Assembly: GCF_000559025.1 (NCBI RefSeq)
Contig: NZ_JAAN01000024.1
Location: forward strand, 124,001 to 188,000
Source of the DNA: Luteimonas huabeiensis HB2
Lineage (GTDB): Bacteria; Pseudomonadota; Gammaproteobacteria; Xanthomonadales; Xanthomonadaceae
Direction: 5' to 3'
Length of the DNA stretch: 64,000 nt
Of this stretch, positions 27,146 to 36,346 are shown one piece after another. A program made the translations under genes and the position numbers. Numbering within the stretch: position 1 is the stretch's first letter; the number at the start of each line of letters is the position of its first letter. The notes under the pieces were generated by a model, which had not been told where the DNA came from, did no database searches, and saw only the letters and a program-made list of their open reading frames with translations.

Positions 27146-28003
27146 TCAATCCCGCCCTTCGGCTTCCTCGCGCCCCTGCTGGCGGATGATCGCCTCCTGC
27201 CGGGCGTCCTCGATCGAGCGCAGCACCGCGCGGGTGTCGGCGCGGCGGGTGTCGAAGGCGAAGCGCCCGCTCAGCACGCTGTCGGGCCGCAATTCGCCGC
27301 GCTCGAACAGCGCCCACATCTCCTCGCCGTGATGGGTGGCGGCCAGCTCCGGTGCGAAGCGGGCCAGGGTGTCGCGGATGTTGTGCACGTCGCGCAGCAG
27401 CATGGCGCGCGCGGCGTTGTTGCCGGCCGCGCTCACCACCTGCGGGAAGTCGATGATCACCGGGCTGTCCGGCGCCACCAGGACGTTGTATTCGGACAAA
27501 TCGCCGTGGACCAGGCCCAGGCAGAGCATGCGCGCGACGTCGGCCACCAGCGCCCGGTGGAAGGCCCGCGCGCGCTCCGCGTCGAGCGTGGCCTCGGCCA
27601 GGCGCGGCGCGCTGCGGCCGTCCTCGTCGACCACCAGTTCCATCAGCAGCACGCCGTGGAAGAAACCGTACGGGCGCGGCACGCGCACGCCGGCGTCCGC
27701 CAGCCGGTAGAGCGCATCGGCCTCGGCGTGCTTCCACGCCGCTTCCTGTTCCCGGCGGCCGAAGCGGCTGGCCTTGCCGATCGCGCGCTGCTGGCGGCTG
27801 CCGCGCACGCGGCGCCCTTCCTGGTACTGCGCGCGCGCCTGGAAGCTGCGCTGGGCCATGTCCTTGTAGACCTTGGCGCAGCGCACCTCGGCGCCGGCGC
27901 GCACCACGTACACCGAGGCCTCCTTGCCGCTCTTGAGCGGCCTCACGACGGCGTCGATCAGGCCGTCGTCGATCAGCGGCTGCAAGCCGGCGGGCGTCTT
28001 CAT
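27146..28003 (-). CDS. RIO1-type serine protein kinase
   Basis: 285 residues. Small atypical kinase: nucleotide lysine in EVRCAKVYKDM (Lys 44), a flexible loop rich in Arg/Gln after residue 60, catalytic LVHGDLSEYNVLV (Asp 169, Asn 173) and metal-binding VIIDFPQ (Asp 185). This matches RIO1 rather than RIO2. Eukaryotic and archaeal RIO kinases act in ribosome maturation; the bacterial role is unclear. Neighbours give no substrate. Confidence 0.88.
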   Translation of the reverse strand: MKTPAGLQPLIDDGLIDAVVRPLKSGKEASVYVVRAGAEVRCAKVYKDMAQRSFQARAQYQEGRRVRGSRQQRAIGKASRFGRREQEAAWKHAEADALYRLADAGVRVPRPYGFFHGVLLMELVVDEDGRSAPRLAEATLDAERARAFHRALVADVARMLCLGLVHGDLSEYNVLVAPDSPVIIDFPQVVSAAGNNAARAMLLRDVHNIRDTLARFAPELAATHHGEEMWALFERGELRPDSVLSGRFAFDTRRADTRAVLRSIEDARQEAIIRQQGREEAEGRD

Positions 28004-28088
28004 GTCGTGTCGGCACTCCGGCGTGGGCGGCGCCCATTGTGGGCCGAAACCGCCGATCGCGGCAGGATCGACACGGGCACCCGCCCCT

Positions 28089-28622
28089 TCAGAGCGTGGC
28101 GATGGTCTCGCCGCCGCGCGCGGCCAGCGCCTCCCGGGCGCGATCGCGCTCCTCGGTGCTGAAGGCGTGCACCACCACCGCCGACCGGCCCGCCTTGAGC
28201 GCGCCGCGGACCTTCAGCAGGTAGGGATCGTGATCCGGGCGCAGCGAGACCAGGCCGCCGGCCATCAGCCCGAACACGCCGCCGTAGCCGACGATCAGGC
28301 CGCCGGCGAGCCACGGCGAATTCGCCACCGCCTCGATGCCCATCGCCCACAGCGCGGCGAAGACCAGCGCGCCCACGATCAGCCCGACGATGCCGAGCTT
28401 GTAGTGGGCGATCAGGATCGTACGGAAGATGCCCCGCCCCTCGGGCTCCAGCTTGCGGCCCGGATAGCGGTCGTGGGGCGTGACCACCTGCACCTGCGAA
28501 TCCTGCAACCCCAGCGCGGAGCGGATCTCGGCGGCGGCCGCGCGCGCGGCCGCTTCGCTGTCGAACACCGCGGCCACCTTGCTGTCGGACGTTTCGCCGG
28601 TGACGGAGGAAAGCGTGCTCAT
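28089..28622 (-). CDS. Hypothetical inner-membrane protein with glycine-rich helices
   Basis: 177 residues. An N-terminal soluble part (SKVAAVFDSEAAARAAAAEIR ending near residue 40) resembles small alpha/beta domains of general-stress membrane proteins. Two glycine-rich transmembrane helices follow (LGIVGLIVGALVFAALWAMG and LAGGLIVGYGGVFGLMAGGL). The C-terminus SAVVVHAFSTEERDRAREAL repeats the flavour of the first part. Xanthomonad relatives are sometimes labelled RibA, which the sequence does not support. Function unknown. Confidence 0.75.
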   Translation of the reverse strand: MSTLSSVTGETSDSKVAAVFDSEAAARAAAAEIRSALGLQDSQVQVVTPHDRYPGRKLEPEGRGIFRTILIAHYKLGIVGLIVGALVFAALWAMGIEAVANSPWLAGGLIVGYGGVFGLMAGGLVSLRPDHDPYLLKVRGALKAGRSAVVVHAFSTEERDRAREALAARGGETIATL

Positions 28623-28921
28623 CGCGTGGCGCTCCGGGGACGATGGGCCGAGGCTAGGCGCGGTGCGATCAACGGTGCGTGACCCCGGCGGCGGCGCGCC
28701 CGGACGGCGCGCGTGCTAGCATGGCGACTCGAGTCCCGCTCGATCCGCGCGTCACGCGCGACCTGACCGTCGCCCGCTTCGCTTCCACCCACGCGTCATC
28801 GCCCGCCGTCCGGGGCGACGCCTCAAGGAAGCGCCATGCCCGCTCCCGCCCATCGCCAAGCCCGTTCCCGGTCCGGCCGGGACGGCGGGCGGTCGCGTTC
28901 GCGCCGCAACGGCGGCGCGGC

Positions 28922-29221
28922 ATGAGCGCCGCCCCCCACTGCTCCGCCTGCGATGCGGTGTGCTGCCGCCTCACGGTCGTCCTGCAGCCCGAGGACCGCA
29001 TTCCCGAACGCTTCACCGCGCGCCAGGGCGGCCTGCGGGTGATGGCGCGCGACGAACAGGGCTGGTGCGTGGCCATCGACGGCGCGCGCATGTGCTGCTC
29101 GATCTATGACACCCGCCCGGGCGTCTGCCGGCGCTTCGCCATGGCCGGCCCCCATTGCCGCGCGTCTCGCGCCGAGTATTCGGCACAGGCCGCGCGCGGC
29201 TTTTCCACACCCCCAGAGTGA
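28922..29221 (+). CDS. YkgJ family cysteine cluster protein
   Basis: 99 residues from ATG 28922-28924. Cysteines are arranged as HCSACDAVCC at the N-terminus and MCCSIYDTRPGVCRRF plus PHC later, the pattern of the YkgJ/UPF0153 zinc- or iron-binding family (CxxC ... CSIYxxRPxxCRxF). Function in bacteria is not established. It ends in a TGA 12 bases before the next small gene, whose ribosome site lies in the gap. Confidence 0.85.
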   Translation: MSAAPHCSACDAVCCRLTVVLQPEDRIPERFTARQGGLRVMARDEQGWCVAIDGARMCCSIYDTRPGVCRRFAMAGPHCRASRAEYSAQAARGFSTPPE

Positions 29222-29235
29222 ACGGAGAACTCCCC

Positions 29236-29496
29236 ATGTCGCGTACCGGCAAACCCAGCCCCGCCCCCGCCAGCGCCAGCCACCTGTTCGGTGGCCGCAA
29301 GGCCAACGACCGCGGGGCGACCGTCACCCGCGCCCGCATCGAGGCCGACCTGGCCGCGTTCCGCAAGGCCGGCGGCCGCATCGAGGTGCTGGGCGTGACC
29401 CGCTCGCTGACCCGCATCGACCCCGACGCCGATGCCGCGGCGAAGACGGACGCCGCCGCCGCGCCGAAGCCGGCCGCGCGCGGCGGTCGCCGCTAG
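29236..29496 (+). CDS. Small basic hypothetical protein
   Basis: 86 residues with GGAGA before the ATG. The core HLFGGRKANDRGATVTRARI, FRKAGGRIEVLGVT looks structured and is followed by an Asp/Ala/Lys-rich tail ending RGGRR. No known domain is recognised. Tight coupling to the YkgJ-type gene suggests cotranscription. Confidence 0.6.
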   Translation: MSRTGKPSPAPASASHLFGGRKANDRGATVTRARIEADLAAFRKAGGRIEVLGVTRSLTRIDPDADAAAKTDAAAAPKPAARGGRR

Positions 29497-29572
29497 CCCG
29501 CGTGCATGCCCGCCGCGCGACCGGCCGCGCGGCGATCGGCTAGATTGGCGCGATCCACCGCAGGATCCGCCG

Positions 29573-29986
29573 ATGCCGCGACCGTACCGCCCGCTCCTCC
29601 TCGCCCTGGCCTTGCTGCCGGCCTGGCCGTGCGGCAGCGCCGGCGCCCAGGACGGCCGCTGGCTTTACGTCACCAGCACGCCGGAGGACACCGTGGTCGA
29701 GATCGACCGCCATGCCATCACCGCCGTGGGCGAGCGGGTGCAGGTCCGCGTGCGCTACCTGTTCGGCCCGGGCGGCCGGCGGATCCTCGGCCGCACCGCG
29801 CACCAGGCGGTGATGCTGAGCGCGATCGACTGCACGGCCGGGACCGCGGCGGTGCTGGAATCGAGCTACCACGACGAACGCGGCCGCACGGTGTCGCGGC
29901 AGCGCTACCTGGCGCCGCCGTCGGACCCCATCCGCGAAGGCAGCACCATGGAAGCCGTGGCCGAGCAGGTCTGCGACGCCGGCTGA
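29573..29986 (+). CDS. Small secreted protein resembling surface-adhesin protein E
   Basis: 137 residues. A signal peptide (LLLALALLPAWPCGSAGA, cleaved before QDG) is followed by a domain with WLYVTSTPEDTVVEIDRHAI, VQVRVRYLF, SAIDCTAGTAAVLESSY and VAEQVCDA. The W..Y...VEIDR start, a central DC and a terminal C are the pattern of the Adhesin_E family of small secreted proteins. Two mature cysteines could form a disulfide. A TAGATT hexamer at 29541-29546 is a candidate -10. Despite the family name an adhesive role is not shown. Confidence 0.65.
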   Translation: MPRPYRPLLLALALLPAWPCGSAGAQDGRWLYVTSTPEDTVVEIDRHAITAVGERVQVRVRYLFGPGGRRILGRTAHQAVMLSAIDCTAGTAAVLESSYHDERGRTVSRQRYLAPPSDPIREGSTMEAVAEQVCDAG

Positions 29987-30029
29987 GCGCCCGCGCGCGG
30001 AGCGGCGGAGCCGACCGCGTCTCGGGCCG

Positions 30030-30112
30030 GGCTGTTTTCCTCCCGCAAGCGGGATCATCCTGTTTTCCCTTCTCCCGCTTGCGGGAGAAGGAAAAAAACG
30101 TCGATTCCGCCT
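30030..30112. repeat. Composite palindromic repeat element, copy B (short)
   Basis: Contains TCCCGCAAGCGGGA (30041-30054) and a 24-bp perfect palindrome CCTTCTCCCGC-TT-GCGGGAGAAGG (30068-30091), then AAAAAAACGTCGATTCCGCC. The terminal CGTCGATTCCGCCTAG is almost identical to the right end of the copy at 42887-43167. The element reaches the proB stop codon (30111-30113). Confidence 0.7.
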
Positions 30113-31259
30113 AGATCAGCGCCATGTCGTCGCGGTGGATGACGTTCTCGCCGTAGTTGTAGCCGAGGATGGCGTCGATCTCGCGCGAGTGGCGGCGCAG
30201 GATGCGGCGCATGTCGTCGGCGGAGTACTGGACCACGCCGCGGGCCACGCGCGCTTCGCGGTCGCCGTCGCGGCGCAGCACCTCGACCATGTCGCCGCGG
30301 CGGAAATCGCCGCGCACGGCGAGGATGCCGCCGGGCAGCAGCGAGGCGCCCTTCTCGACCAGCGCATCGGCGGCGCCGTCGTCGATCAGGATGCCGCCGC
30401 GCTCGGCCGGGGCGTTGCCCAGCCAGTGCTTGCGCGCGGCGACGCGGCTGCGCGCGGCGTGCACGCGGGTGCCGCGCAGGCGGTCGCGGGCGAGGCCCTC
30501 GATCACGTCCTCGCGGGTGCCGTTGAACAGCACGGTGGCGATGCCCGCGGCGGCGGCGCGCTGCGCGGCCTCCAGCTTGGTGACCATGCCGCCGGTGCCG
30601 ACCGCGCTGCCGGCGCCGCCGGCCATCGAGAGCATGTCCGCGCCCAGCCGCGAGACCACCTCCACCGGGCGCGCATCGCGGCGGGTGCGCGGGTCGGCGT
30701 CGTACAGGCCGTCGATGTCGGTGGCGATGAACAGCACCTCGGCGTCCACCAGCGCGGCGACGATCGCGGCCAGGGTGTCGTTGTCGCCGAGCTTCAGCTC
30801 GTCGACGGAGACGGTGTCGTTCTCGTTGACGATCGGCAGCGCGCGCTGGCGCAGCAGCGCGCCGAGGGTGGCCTTGGCGTTGAGGTAGCGGCGGCGGTTG
30901 CGCAGGTCGTCGTGGGTCAGCAGCACCTGCGCCACCGGGCGCTCGAAGAAGGACTGCCAGAAGCCCATCAGCTGCGCCTGCCCGAGCGCGGCCAGCGCCT
31001 GGCGCTCGGAAATCGGCGCACCGGCCGCGGCATCGCGGTGCACGATGGCGCGCCCGGCGGCCACCGCGCCCGAGGACACCAGCACCAGCTCGCGGCCGCC
31101 GGCGATCGCGGCCGACACGAAGCGCGCCAGGTGCTGCGCGTGCCGCGGCGAGAGCCCGCCGCCGTCGGCGGCCAGCAGGCTGCTGCCGACCTTCAGCACC
31201 GCGCGCCGCCAGGGCGGCAGCTGCTGCTCGGAGAACGCGTGGTGCGGGGCTTCGGTCAT
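30111..31259 (-). CDS. proB: Glutamate 5-kinase ProB
   Basis: 382 residues from ATG 31257-31259. Amino-acid kinase domain: AVLKVGSSLLAADG, VSSGAVAAGRA, LPIVNENDTVSVDELKLGDND, GTGGMVTKLEAA; then a C-terminal PUA domain (about 285-382; GILIDDGAADALVEKGASLLPGGI). It phosphorylates glutamate at the head of proline synthesis. It is the last gene after argH, so proline and arginine synthesis, both from glutamate, are linked here. Its stop codon lies at the edge of repeat copy B. Confidence 0.97.
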   Translation of the reverse strand: MTEAPHHAFSEQQLPPWRRAVLKVGSSLLAADGGGLSPRHAQHLARFVSAAIAGGRELVLVSSGAVAAGRAIVHRDAAAGAPISERQALAALGQAQLMGFWQSFFERPVAQVLLTHDDLRNRRRYLNAKATLGALLRQRALPIVNENDTVSVDELKLGDNDTLAAIVAALVDAEVLFIATDIDGLYDADPRTRRDARPVEVVSRLGADMLSMAGGAGSAVGTGGMVTKLEAAQRAAAAGIATVLFNGTREDVIEGLARDRLRGTRVHAARSRVAARKHWLGNAPAERGGILIDDGAADALVEKGASLLPGGILAVRGDFRRGDMVEVLRRDGDREARVARGVVQYSADDMRRILRRHSREIDAILGYNYGENVIHRDDMALI

Positions 31260-31303
31260 CTCGTTCGGACGCGCGTCGCGCAGCGGTCGGTCGCCGTTCC
31301 AGC

Positions 31304-32596
31304 CTACAGCGCGGCCAGCCGCGCCTGCAGCAGGTCCAGCCGCAGGTCGGCGGCGGCGCCGGGCGAGACCCGCGCGCGCAGGCTGCCCTCCGGGGTACGG
31401 CCGTCGCCGGCGCGGTCCACCGATTCGGCGGCGGCACGGTAGGCGTCGCGGAACGGTACCCCGGCGGCGGCCTGCTCCACCGCCACGTCGGTGGCGTACA
31501 TGCCGGCATCGACCGCCGCGCGCATGCGCTCCGGGCGCCATTCCAGGTTGCCCAGCAGCGCCGGCAGCAGTTCCAGCGCGGCCAGGCCGCGGCCGAAGCC
31601 GTGGACGATCGCGCCCTTGCTGGCCTGCAGGTCGCGGTGGTAGCCCGAGGGCAGCGACAGCAGCTGCTCGATCTCGGTGCGCGCGGCGGCCACGCTGGCG
31701 TGGGTGGCGCGCATCAGCTCCACCACGTCCGGGTTGCGCTTGTTGGGCATGATGGAGCTGCCGGTGGTGTACTGCGCCGGCAGCGCGACGAAGCCGTACT
31801 CGGCGCTGGTGAACAGCGACAGGTCCCAGGCCAGCCGGCGCAGGTCGAGGGTGGCCGAGCCCAGCGCCTCCAGCGCGGCCAGTTCGAACTTGCCGCGCGA
31901 GAGCTGGGCGTAGACCGGCCCCACCTGCAGCCGCGCGAAACCGAGCGCCTGGGTGGTGTGCGCGCGGTCCAGCGGCAGGTTGACCCCGTAGCCGGCGGCG
32001 GAGCCGAGCGGGTTGGCGTCGATCAGCGCCAGGGTGTCCAGCGCGCGGCGCGCGTCGTCGATGAAGGCCTCGGCCCAGCCGGCCCACCACATGCCGGCCG
32101 AGGACACCACCGCGCGCTGCAGGTGGGTGTAGCCGGGCAGCGGCAGCTCGCGCTCGGCGGCGGCGCGCTCGAGCGCCAGGCCGGCGCATTCGCGCGACAG
32201 CGCCGCCAGCCGGGCCAGCTTCTCCTTCAGCCACAGCCGGGTCGCGACCAGCACCTGGTCGTTGCGGCTGCGGCCGGTGTGGATCTTCTTGCCGGCATCG
32301 CCCAGGCGCTCGACCAGCCGCGCCTCGATCGCCGAGTGGCCGTCCTCGTAGCGCGCGTCGAGCACGAAGGCGCCGTTGCGGAAATCCTCCGCCAGCGCGT
32401 CGAGCTCGGCCTCCAGCGTCTGCAGCTCGGCGGCGGACAGGATGCCGATGCGCTCGAGGCCCTGCGCATGCGCGCGGCTGGCGGCGATGTCGTGCAGGAA
32501 GAACTCGCGGTCGAGGATCACGTCGTCGCCGGCCAGGAAGGCCTGGATCTGCGCGTCGACGGCGACGCCGGGCTTTTGCCAGAGGAGAGCGGTCAT
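31304..32596 (-). CDS. argH: Argininosuccinate lyase ArgH
   Basis: 430 residues. Fumarase-superfamily signatures: [29 protein letters not shown] (broken here only in description), the [13 protein letters not shown] catalytic-serine loop, and GYTHLQRAV. It splits argininosuccinate into arginine and fumarate, the last step of the pathway. It starts at ATG 32594-32596 after a GGAGAG stretch; the 181 bases to argC upstream hold a heptamer repeat element. Confidence 0.97.
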   Translation of the reverse strand: MTALLWQKPGVAVDAQIQAFLAGDDVILDREFFLHDIAASRAHAQGLERIGILSAAELQTLEAELDALAEDFRNGAFVLDARYEDGHSAIEARLVERLGDAGKKIHTGRSRNDQVLVATRLWLKEKLARLAALSRECAGLALERAAAERELPLPGYTHLQRAVVSSAGMWWAGWAEAFIDDARRALDTLALIDANPLGSAAGYGVNLPLDRAHTTQALGFARLQVGPVYAQLSRGKFELAALEALGSATLDLRRLAWDLSLFTSAEYGFVALPAQYTTGSSIMPNKRNPDVVELMRATHASVAAARTEIEQLLSLPSGYHRDLQASKGAIVHGFGRGLAALELLPALLGNLEWRPERMRAAVDAGMYATDVAVEQAAAGVPFRDAYRAAAESVDRAGDGRTPEGSLRARVSPGAAADLRLDLLQARLAAL

Positions 32597-32617
32597 GGGG
32601 AAAGCGCCTTGGAAGCC

Positions 32618-32765
32618 GGGACTCGGGACTCGGGACTCGGAACTCGGAAAAGCAAACGCGACAGCTTGCGCCGCACGCCCCAAGGTCCCGGTGGAACGAC
32701 GAACGATCGGAAAGGCCGCCACCCCGCTCTTCCCGGGTCCCGAGTCCCGGGTCCCGGGTCCCGTC
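32618..32765. repeat. Heptamer-bounded inverted element 1 (argH-argC gap)
   Basis: Left arm: GGGACTC repeated in 7-base steps from 32618 to about 32645 (three perfect units, one with A for G). Right arm: TCCCGGG, TCCCGAG, TCCCGGG, TCCCGGG, TCCCGTC from 32731 to 32765, the inverse orientation of the same motif. About 85 unique bases separate the arms. Similar arm arrangements occur at 36251-36346, 37531-37670 and 58917-59050. Confidence 0.75.
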
Positions 32766-32777
32766 CCAACGCCATGC

Positions 32778-33746
32778 TCATGCCCCGTCCTCCCACGCAA
32801 TGCCCGTCAGCTCGTCGAAACCCAGCGCCGTATTGAGATTCTGCATCGCCTGGGTGGCCGCGCCCTTGAGCAGGTTGTCGAGCGTGGCCACCACCACCGC
32901 GCGGCGGCCGTCGGGCGCGACGGCGAAGCCGCCGACCTCGGCGCCGTGGCGGCCGGCGATCCGGCTCACCCAGGGCGCCTCGTCGGTCACCGCCACCAGC
33001 GGCTCGGCCGCGTAGCGCGCGCGGTAGCGGCCGGCGATCGCCTCGGCGTCGAAGGCCTCGCGCAGGTGCAGGTTCGCGGTCAGGGTGATGCCGCGGAAAT
33101 GCGGCGCCACGTGCGGCATGAACTCGACCGGGGCGCCCAGGTGCAGGCTCACCTCGCGCTCGTGCACGTGGCCCACCAGCGCGTAGGGCATGAGGTTGTC
33201 GCGCAGCAGCGCGGGGTCGTTGCGCTGCGAGGGCGTGGTGCCGGCGCCGGAATAGCCCGACACGCCGAACGCCTGGACCGGGCCCGCCAGCGCGTCCAGC
33301 AGCGGCGCGATCGCCAGTTGCATCGCGGTGGCGTAGCAGCCGGGATTGCTGATCCGCCGCTGGCCGGCGTAGCGCGCGCGGGTCAGCTCGGGCAGGCCGT
33401 AGTACCAGTCCGGGTCGAAGCGGTAGTCGGCCGACAGGTCCACCACCACGGTGGCTGGCGCGGCGCGGTCGATCGCCGCCACATAGGGCGCGGCCTTGCC
33501 GTTGGGCAGCGCCAGCACCACCGCGTCCGCGCCCTGGGCGGCGGCGGCCTCGGGGCCGTAGTTGCCGTAGCGCAGGTCGCCGGCAAAGCCGTCGATGTGC
33601 GCGTCCACGCGCTCGCCGTCCAGCTCGCGCGAGGACACGAAGGCCAGCCGCAGCGCCGGGTGCCCGGCGATCAGCCGGATCAGCTCCGCGCCGGTGTGGC
33701 CGCGCGCGCCGACGATGCCGACCGTGCGCACGCCCGGCGCGCTCAT
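32778..33746 (-). CDS. argC: N-acetyl-gamma-glutamyl-phosphate reductase ArgC
   Basis: 322 residues. NADP-binding [17 protein letters not shown] at the N-terminus and catalytic Cys in [14 protein letters not shown], with [12 protein letters not shown] and [17 protein letters not shown] typical of the short ArgC type. It reduces acetylglutamyl phosphate to the semialdehyde. The ATG overlaps the stop of the upstream kinase/synthase gene by four bases, so the two are translationally coupled. Confidence 0.96.
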   Translation of the reverse strand: MSAPGVRTVGIVGARGHTGAELIRLIAGHPALRLAFVSSRELDGERVDAHIDGFAGDLRYGNYGPEAAAAQGADAVVLALPNGKAAPYVAAIDRAAPATVVVDLSADYRFDPDWYYGLPELTRARYAGQRRISNPGCYATAMQLAIAPLLDALAGPVQAFGVSGYSGAGTTPSQRNDPALLRDNLMPYALVGHVHEREVSLHLGAPVEFMPHVAPHFRGITLTANLHLREAFDAEAIAGRYRARYAAEPLVAVTDEAPWVSRIAGRHGAEVGGFAVAPDGRRAVVVATLDNLLKGAATQAMQNLNTALGFDELTGIAWEDGA

Positions 33747-35083
33747 GCCGCGGCCTCCTGCGCGGGCGGATCGATCAGCGTCGGCCGGTGCCGCGCGCAG
33801 TGCTCGGCGAAGAAGCGGATCTCGTCGAAGTCGCCGGTGCCGTACCAGAACACCTTCCACCGCTCCTGCTTGTAGCAGCCGTCGGACTCGGCGTAGTAGA
33901 AGATGTTGATCTGGTTGTCGTGGCGCGAGCGCCAGAACAGCTGCGGGGTCTCCTCGCGCATCACCTGCCACACCGCGCGCCCCAGGCCCTCGCCCTGCGC
34001 GTCCTCGAGCACCGCGAACTTGTCCAGGTAGACCCGGCCGTCGGCATCGGTCAGCAGCACCGCGGCGCGGTAGTTCTCGCTGACGTAGGCGCGCAGCAGC
34101 GGCGTGCGCTCGAAGTAGTCCGGGGCCAGCGCGCGGCCGAAGCTGGACTCGATCAGCGTGCGCAGGCGCGGCAGGTCCAGCGCGTCCCACGAGGCCGCGC
34201 GCAGCACGCGCTCGCCGCGGCGCACCAGGGTGCCGGAACCGCGGTGGGTGAACAGCTCCTTGGCCAGGTCGTCGGGCCGGGTGATCGAGACCGACGAGGT
34301 CAGCGGCAGCCCGTCGAGCAGTTCCTTGATCTGCTGGATCTTCAGCCGCATGCCGCCGTTGATCCAGGGCTGCGCCATCAGGTGGTCGTACTCGGTCGAG
34401 AGGTTGATCGAATCGATCACCTTGCCATCGGCGTCGAGCAGGCCGCCGGTGCCGGTGAGGAAGATGATCTTGTAGGGCTGCAGCACCCGCACCAGCTCGT
34501 TGGCGGAGACGTCGGCGTTGACGTTGAGGATCTGCCCGGACCGGGTCTCGCCGAGGCTGGCGATCACCGGGATCGAGCCCGCCTGCAGGCTGGCCTCGAT
34601 CGGCGCGAGGTTGACCGCGCGGACCTGCCCGACCAGCCCGTAGGTGTCCGCGTCCAGGTAGTCGGCCTCGAACACCCCGCCGGTGATCGAGGTCGCGCGC
34701 GCCCCGCCCTGCTGCAGCGCCTCCACCAGCGCCAGGTTGGAGGCCTGGAACACGCGACGTACGATCGCCAGCGCCTCCGGCGTGGTCACCCGCAGCCCGT
34801 CCACGGTGCGCTTCTCGATGCCCGCCGCGGCCAGTTCGGCATCGAGCTGCGGGCCGGCGCCGTGGACCACGATCGGGGTCAGCCCGACCTGCTGCAGGAA
34901 CGACAGCGACGAGGTCAGCGCGTCGAGATCGTCGCGCAGCACCGCGCCGCCGACCTTCACCACGGCGAAGCGCTTGGCGTCGAGCTGCGAGAAGCGCTTG
35001 AGGTACTGGCTGATCTCGCGCGCGCTGGCCATCGACGACAGCAGGCGGACGATGGTCTGGCGGGTCTGTTGGTGGGTCTGCAT
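33743..35083 (-). CDS. argB: Bifunctional N-acetylglutamate kinase/synthase
   Basis: 446 residues, longer than a stand-alone ArgB (about 300). Residues 30-290 are an amino-acid kinase domain ([53 protein letters not shown]); residues 295-440 are a GNAT acetyltransferase of the vertebrate-like NAGS type ([56 protein letters not shown]). Fused enzymes of this kind are known in Xanthomonas and catalyse the first two arginine steps. The gene follows argE and overlaps argC by four bases. A separate argA is not in the window. Confidence 0.95.
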   Translation of the reverse strand: MQTHQQTRQTIVRLLSSMASAREISQYLKRFSQLDAKRFAVVKVGGAVLRDDLDALTSSLSFLQQVGLTPIVVHGAGPQLDAELAAAGIEKRTVDGLRVTTPEALAIVRRVFQASNLALVEALQQGGARATSITGGVFEADYLDADTYGLVGQVRAVNLAPIEASLQAGSIPVIASLGETRSGQILNVNADVSANELVRVLQPYKIIFLTGTGGLLDADGKVIDSINLSTEYDHLMAQPWINGGMRLKIQQIKELLDGLPLTSSVSITRPDDLAKELFTHRGSGTLVRRGERVLRAASWDALDLPRLRTLIESSFGRALAPDYFERTPLLRAYVSENYRAAVLLTDADGRVYLDKFAVLEDAQGEGLGRAVWQVMREETPQLFWRSRHDNQINIFYYAESDGCYKQERWKVFWYGTGDFDEIRFFAEHCARHRPTLIDPPAQEAAA

Positions 35084-35152
35084 GGTGCGGTGTGTGTCCG
35101 TGGGAGCGCGCTCGCGCGCGCGGTCGAGCGATGGCGATGGCGTCGGCGGCCG

Positions 35153-36238
35153 CTAGCCGCCGAGGATCCTGTGGACCGACTCGGCATAGGTGCGCAGTTG
35201 CGCCAGCGACACCCATTCGTCGGCGGTGTGGGCCTGGGCGATGTCGCCCGGGCCGTAGACCAGCGCGGTGTGGCCCGCGGCCGAGAACAGCGAGGCCTCG
35301 GTCCAGAAGTCCACCGCGTTGCCGATCGGCAGCCCGAGTTCGTCGGCGACGTCGCGCGCGGCCAGCCGGCGTTCCTCCGCGCGCGCGACGTCGCCGGACG
35401 GCAGGCTCGGCCCGCGGAAGGTCTCCTCGAACTGCGCCGCGGCCGGCTCGGCGAGGCCGGCGAAGTCCGCCAGCAGCGCGTCCGGATCCATCGACGGCAG
35501 CGGGCGGAAGCCGAAGCGCAGTTCGGCCGCCGGCGCGATCATGTTGGCCTTGATGCCGCCTTCGATGCGGCCGATGTTGAAGCGCAGCCCGGTCAGGCCG
35601 CCGAAGCGCGCGTGCGCCAGCGACTCGACGCGGTCCAGCGCGCGCGCGCCCCAGCGCACCGCCTGGTGCAGCGCGCTGGCGGATGCGTCCTGCCGGCCCG
35701 AGGCGTGCCCGGCGGTGCCGGCGAAGCGCATCAGCACCGAGCTGATGCCGCGATGGGCCAGCACCGCCTCGCAGCGCGTGGGCTCGGCGACCAGCACCGC
35801 CTCGAAGGACAGGCCGCGCGCCAGGAAGGCGGCGATGCAGCGCGGATCGTTGGCCTCCTCGTCGGAGGAGAACAGGAACGCCGCGTCGCCCTGGCTGGCG
35901 TTGGCGGCCGCGATCAGCGCCGCCGCCGCGCCCTTGATGTCGCACACGCCCAGCCCGACCACGCGGTCGTCCAGCCGCCGCATGACGTGCGGGTCCGCGC
36001 TCCAGTGCGGCGAGTCCGGCACCGTGTCCAGGTGCACGTTGAACAGGTACTTCGGCCGCCCGCGCACCGCGTACAGGCTCACCGCGCCGGCGCCGTGGTC
36101 GGTCACCTCGACCTCGAACCCCGGCAGCTGCGCGCGGATGTAGTCGAAGATCCCGCCCTCGGCCGCGATCGCGCGCGGCGGATTGCGGGTGTCGAAGGAC
36201 ACCAGGGCTTCGAGGTGCTGGAGGGTGGCGTCAAGCAT
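35153..36238 (-). CDS. argE: N-acetylcitrulline/acetylornithine deacetylase (ArgE')
   Basis: 361 residues of the M20 metallopeptidase family: [14 protein letters not shown] (metal His/Asp), [11 protein letters not shown] (catalytic Glu and metal ligand), [13 protein letters not shown] and a dimerisation domain in the middle ([15 protein letters not shown]). In Xanthomonas the equivalent enzyme removes acetyl from N-acetylcitrulline, because the carbamoyltransferase acts before deacetylation. The same preference is inferred here from the neighbouring argF'. It lies between argG and the kinase/synthase, and heptamer element 2 begins 12 bases before its ATG. Confidence 0.93.
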   Translation of the reverse strand: MLDATLQHLEALVSFDTRNPPRAIAAEGGIFDYIRAQLPGFEVEVTDHGAGAVSLYAVRGRPKYLFNVHLDTVPDSPHWSADPHVMRRLDDRVVGLGVCDIKGAAAALIAAANASQGDAAFLFSSDEEANDPRCIAAFLARGLSFEAVLVAEPTRCEAVLAHRGISSVLMRFAGTAGHASGRQDASASALHQAVRWGARALDRVESLAHARFGGLTGLRFNIGRIEGGIKANMIAPAAELRFGFRPLPSMDPDALLADFAGLAEPAAAQFEETFRGPSLPSGDVARAEERRLAARDVADELGLPIGNAVDFWTEASLFSAAGHTALVYGPGDIAQAHTADEWVSLAQLRTYAESVHRILGG

Positions 36239-36250
36239 GCGGGGAGCAGA

Positions 36251-36346
36251 GGTCAGGGGCCGGGGGTCAGGGGGAAAGCAGGAGCCAGGTCAGACATCAG
36301 CGTCTCCCTGGCCCCTGGCCTCCGACCCCTGGCCCCTGGCCCCGCC
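36251..36346. repeat. Heptamer-bounded inverted element 2 (argE-argG junction)
   Basis: Left arm in 7-base steps from 36251: GGTCAGG, GGCCGGG, GGTCAGG, GGGAAAG. Right arm from 36306: CCCTGGC, CCCTGGC, CTCCGAC, CCCTGGC, CCCTGGC, CCCCGCC-like, in the opposite sense. The right arm lies inside the argG reading frame and encodes its last residues. The core between the arms is only about 27 bases. Confidence 0.75.

Noticed and set aside
28679-28921. Upstream extension of the YkgJ-type protein
   Set aside because: The frame is open to 28679 but the extra residues are low-complexity; the cysteine motif and family length fit the ATG at 28922.
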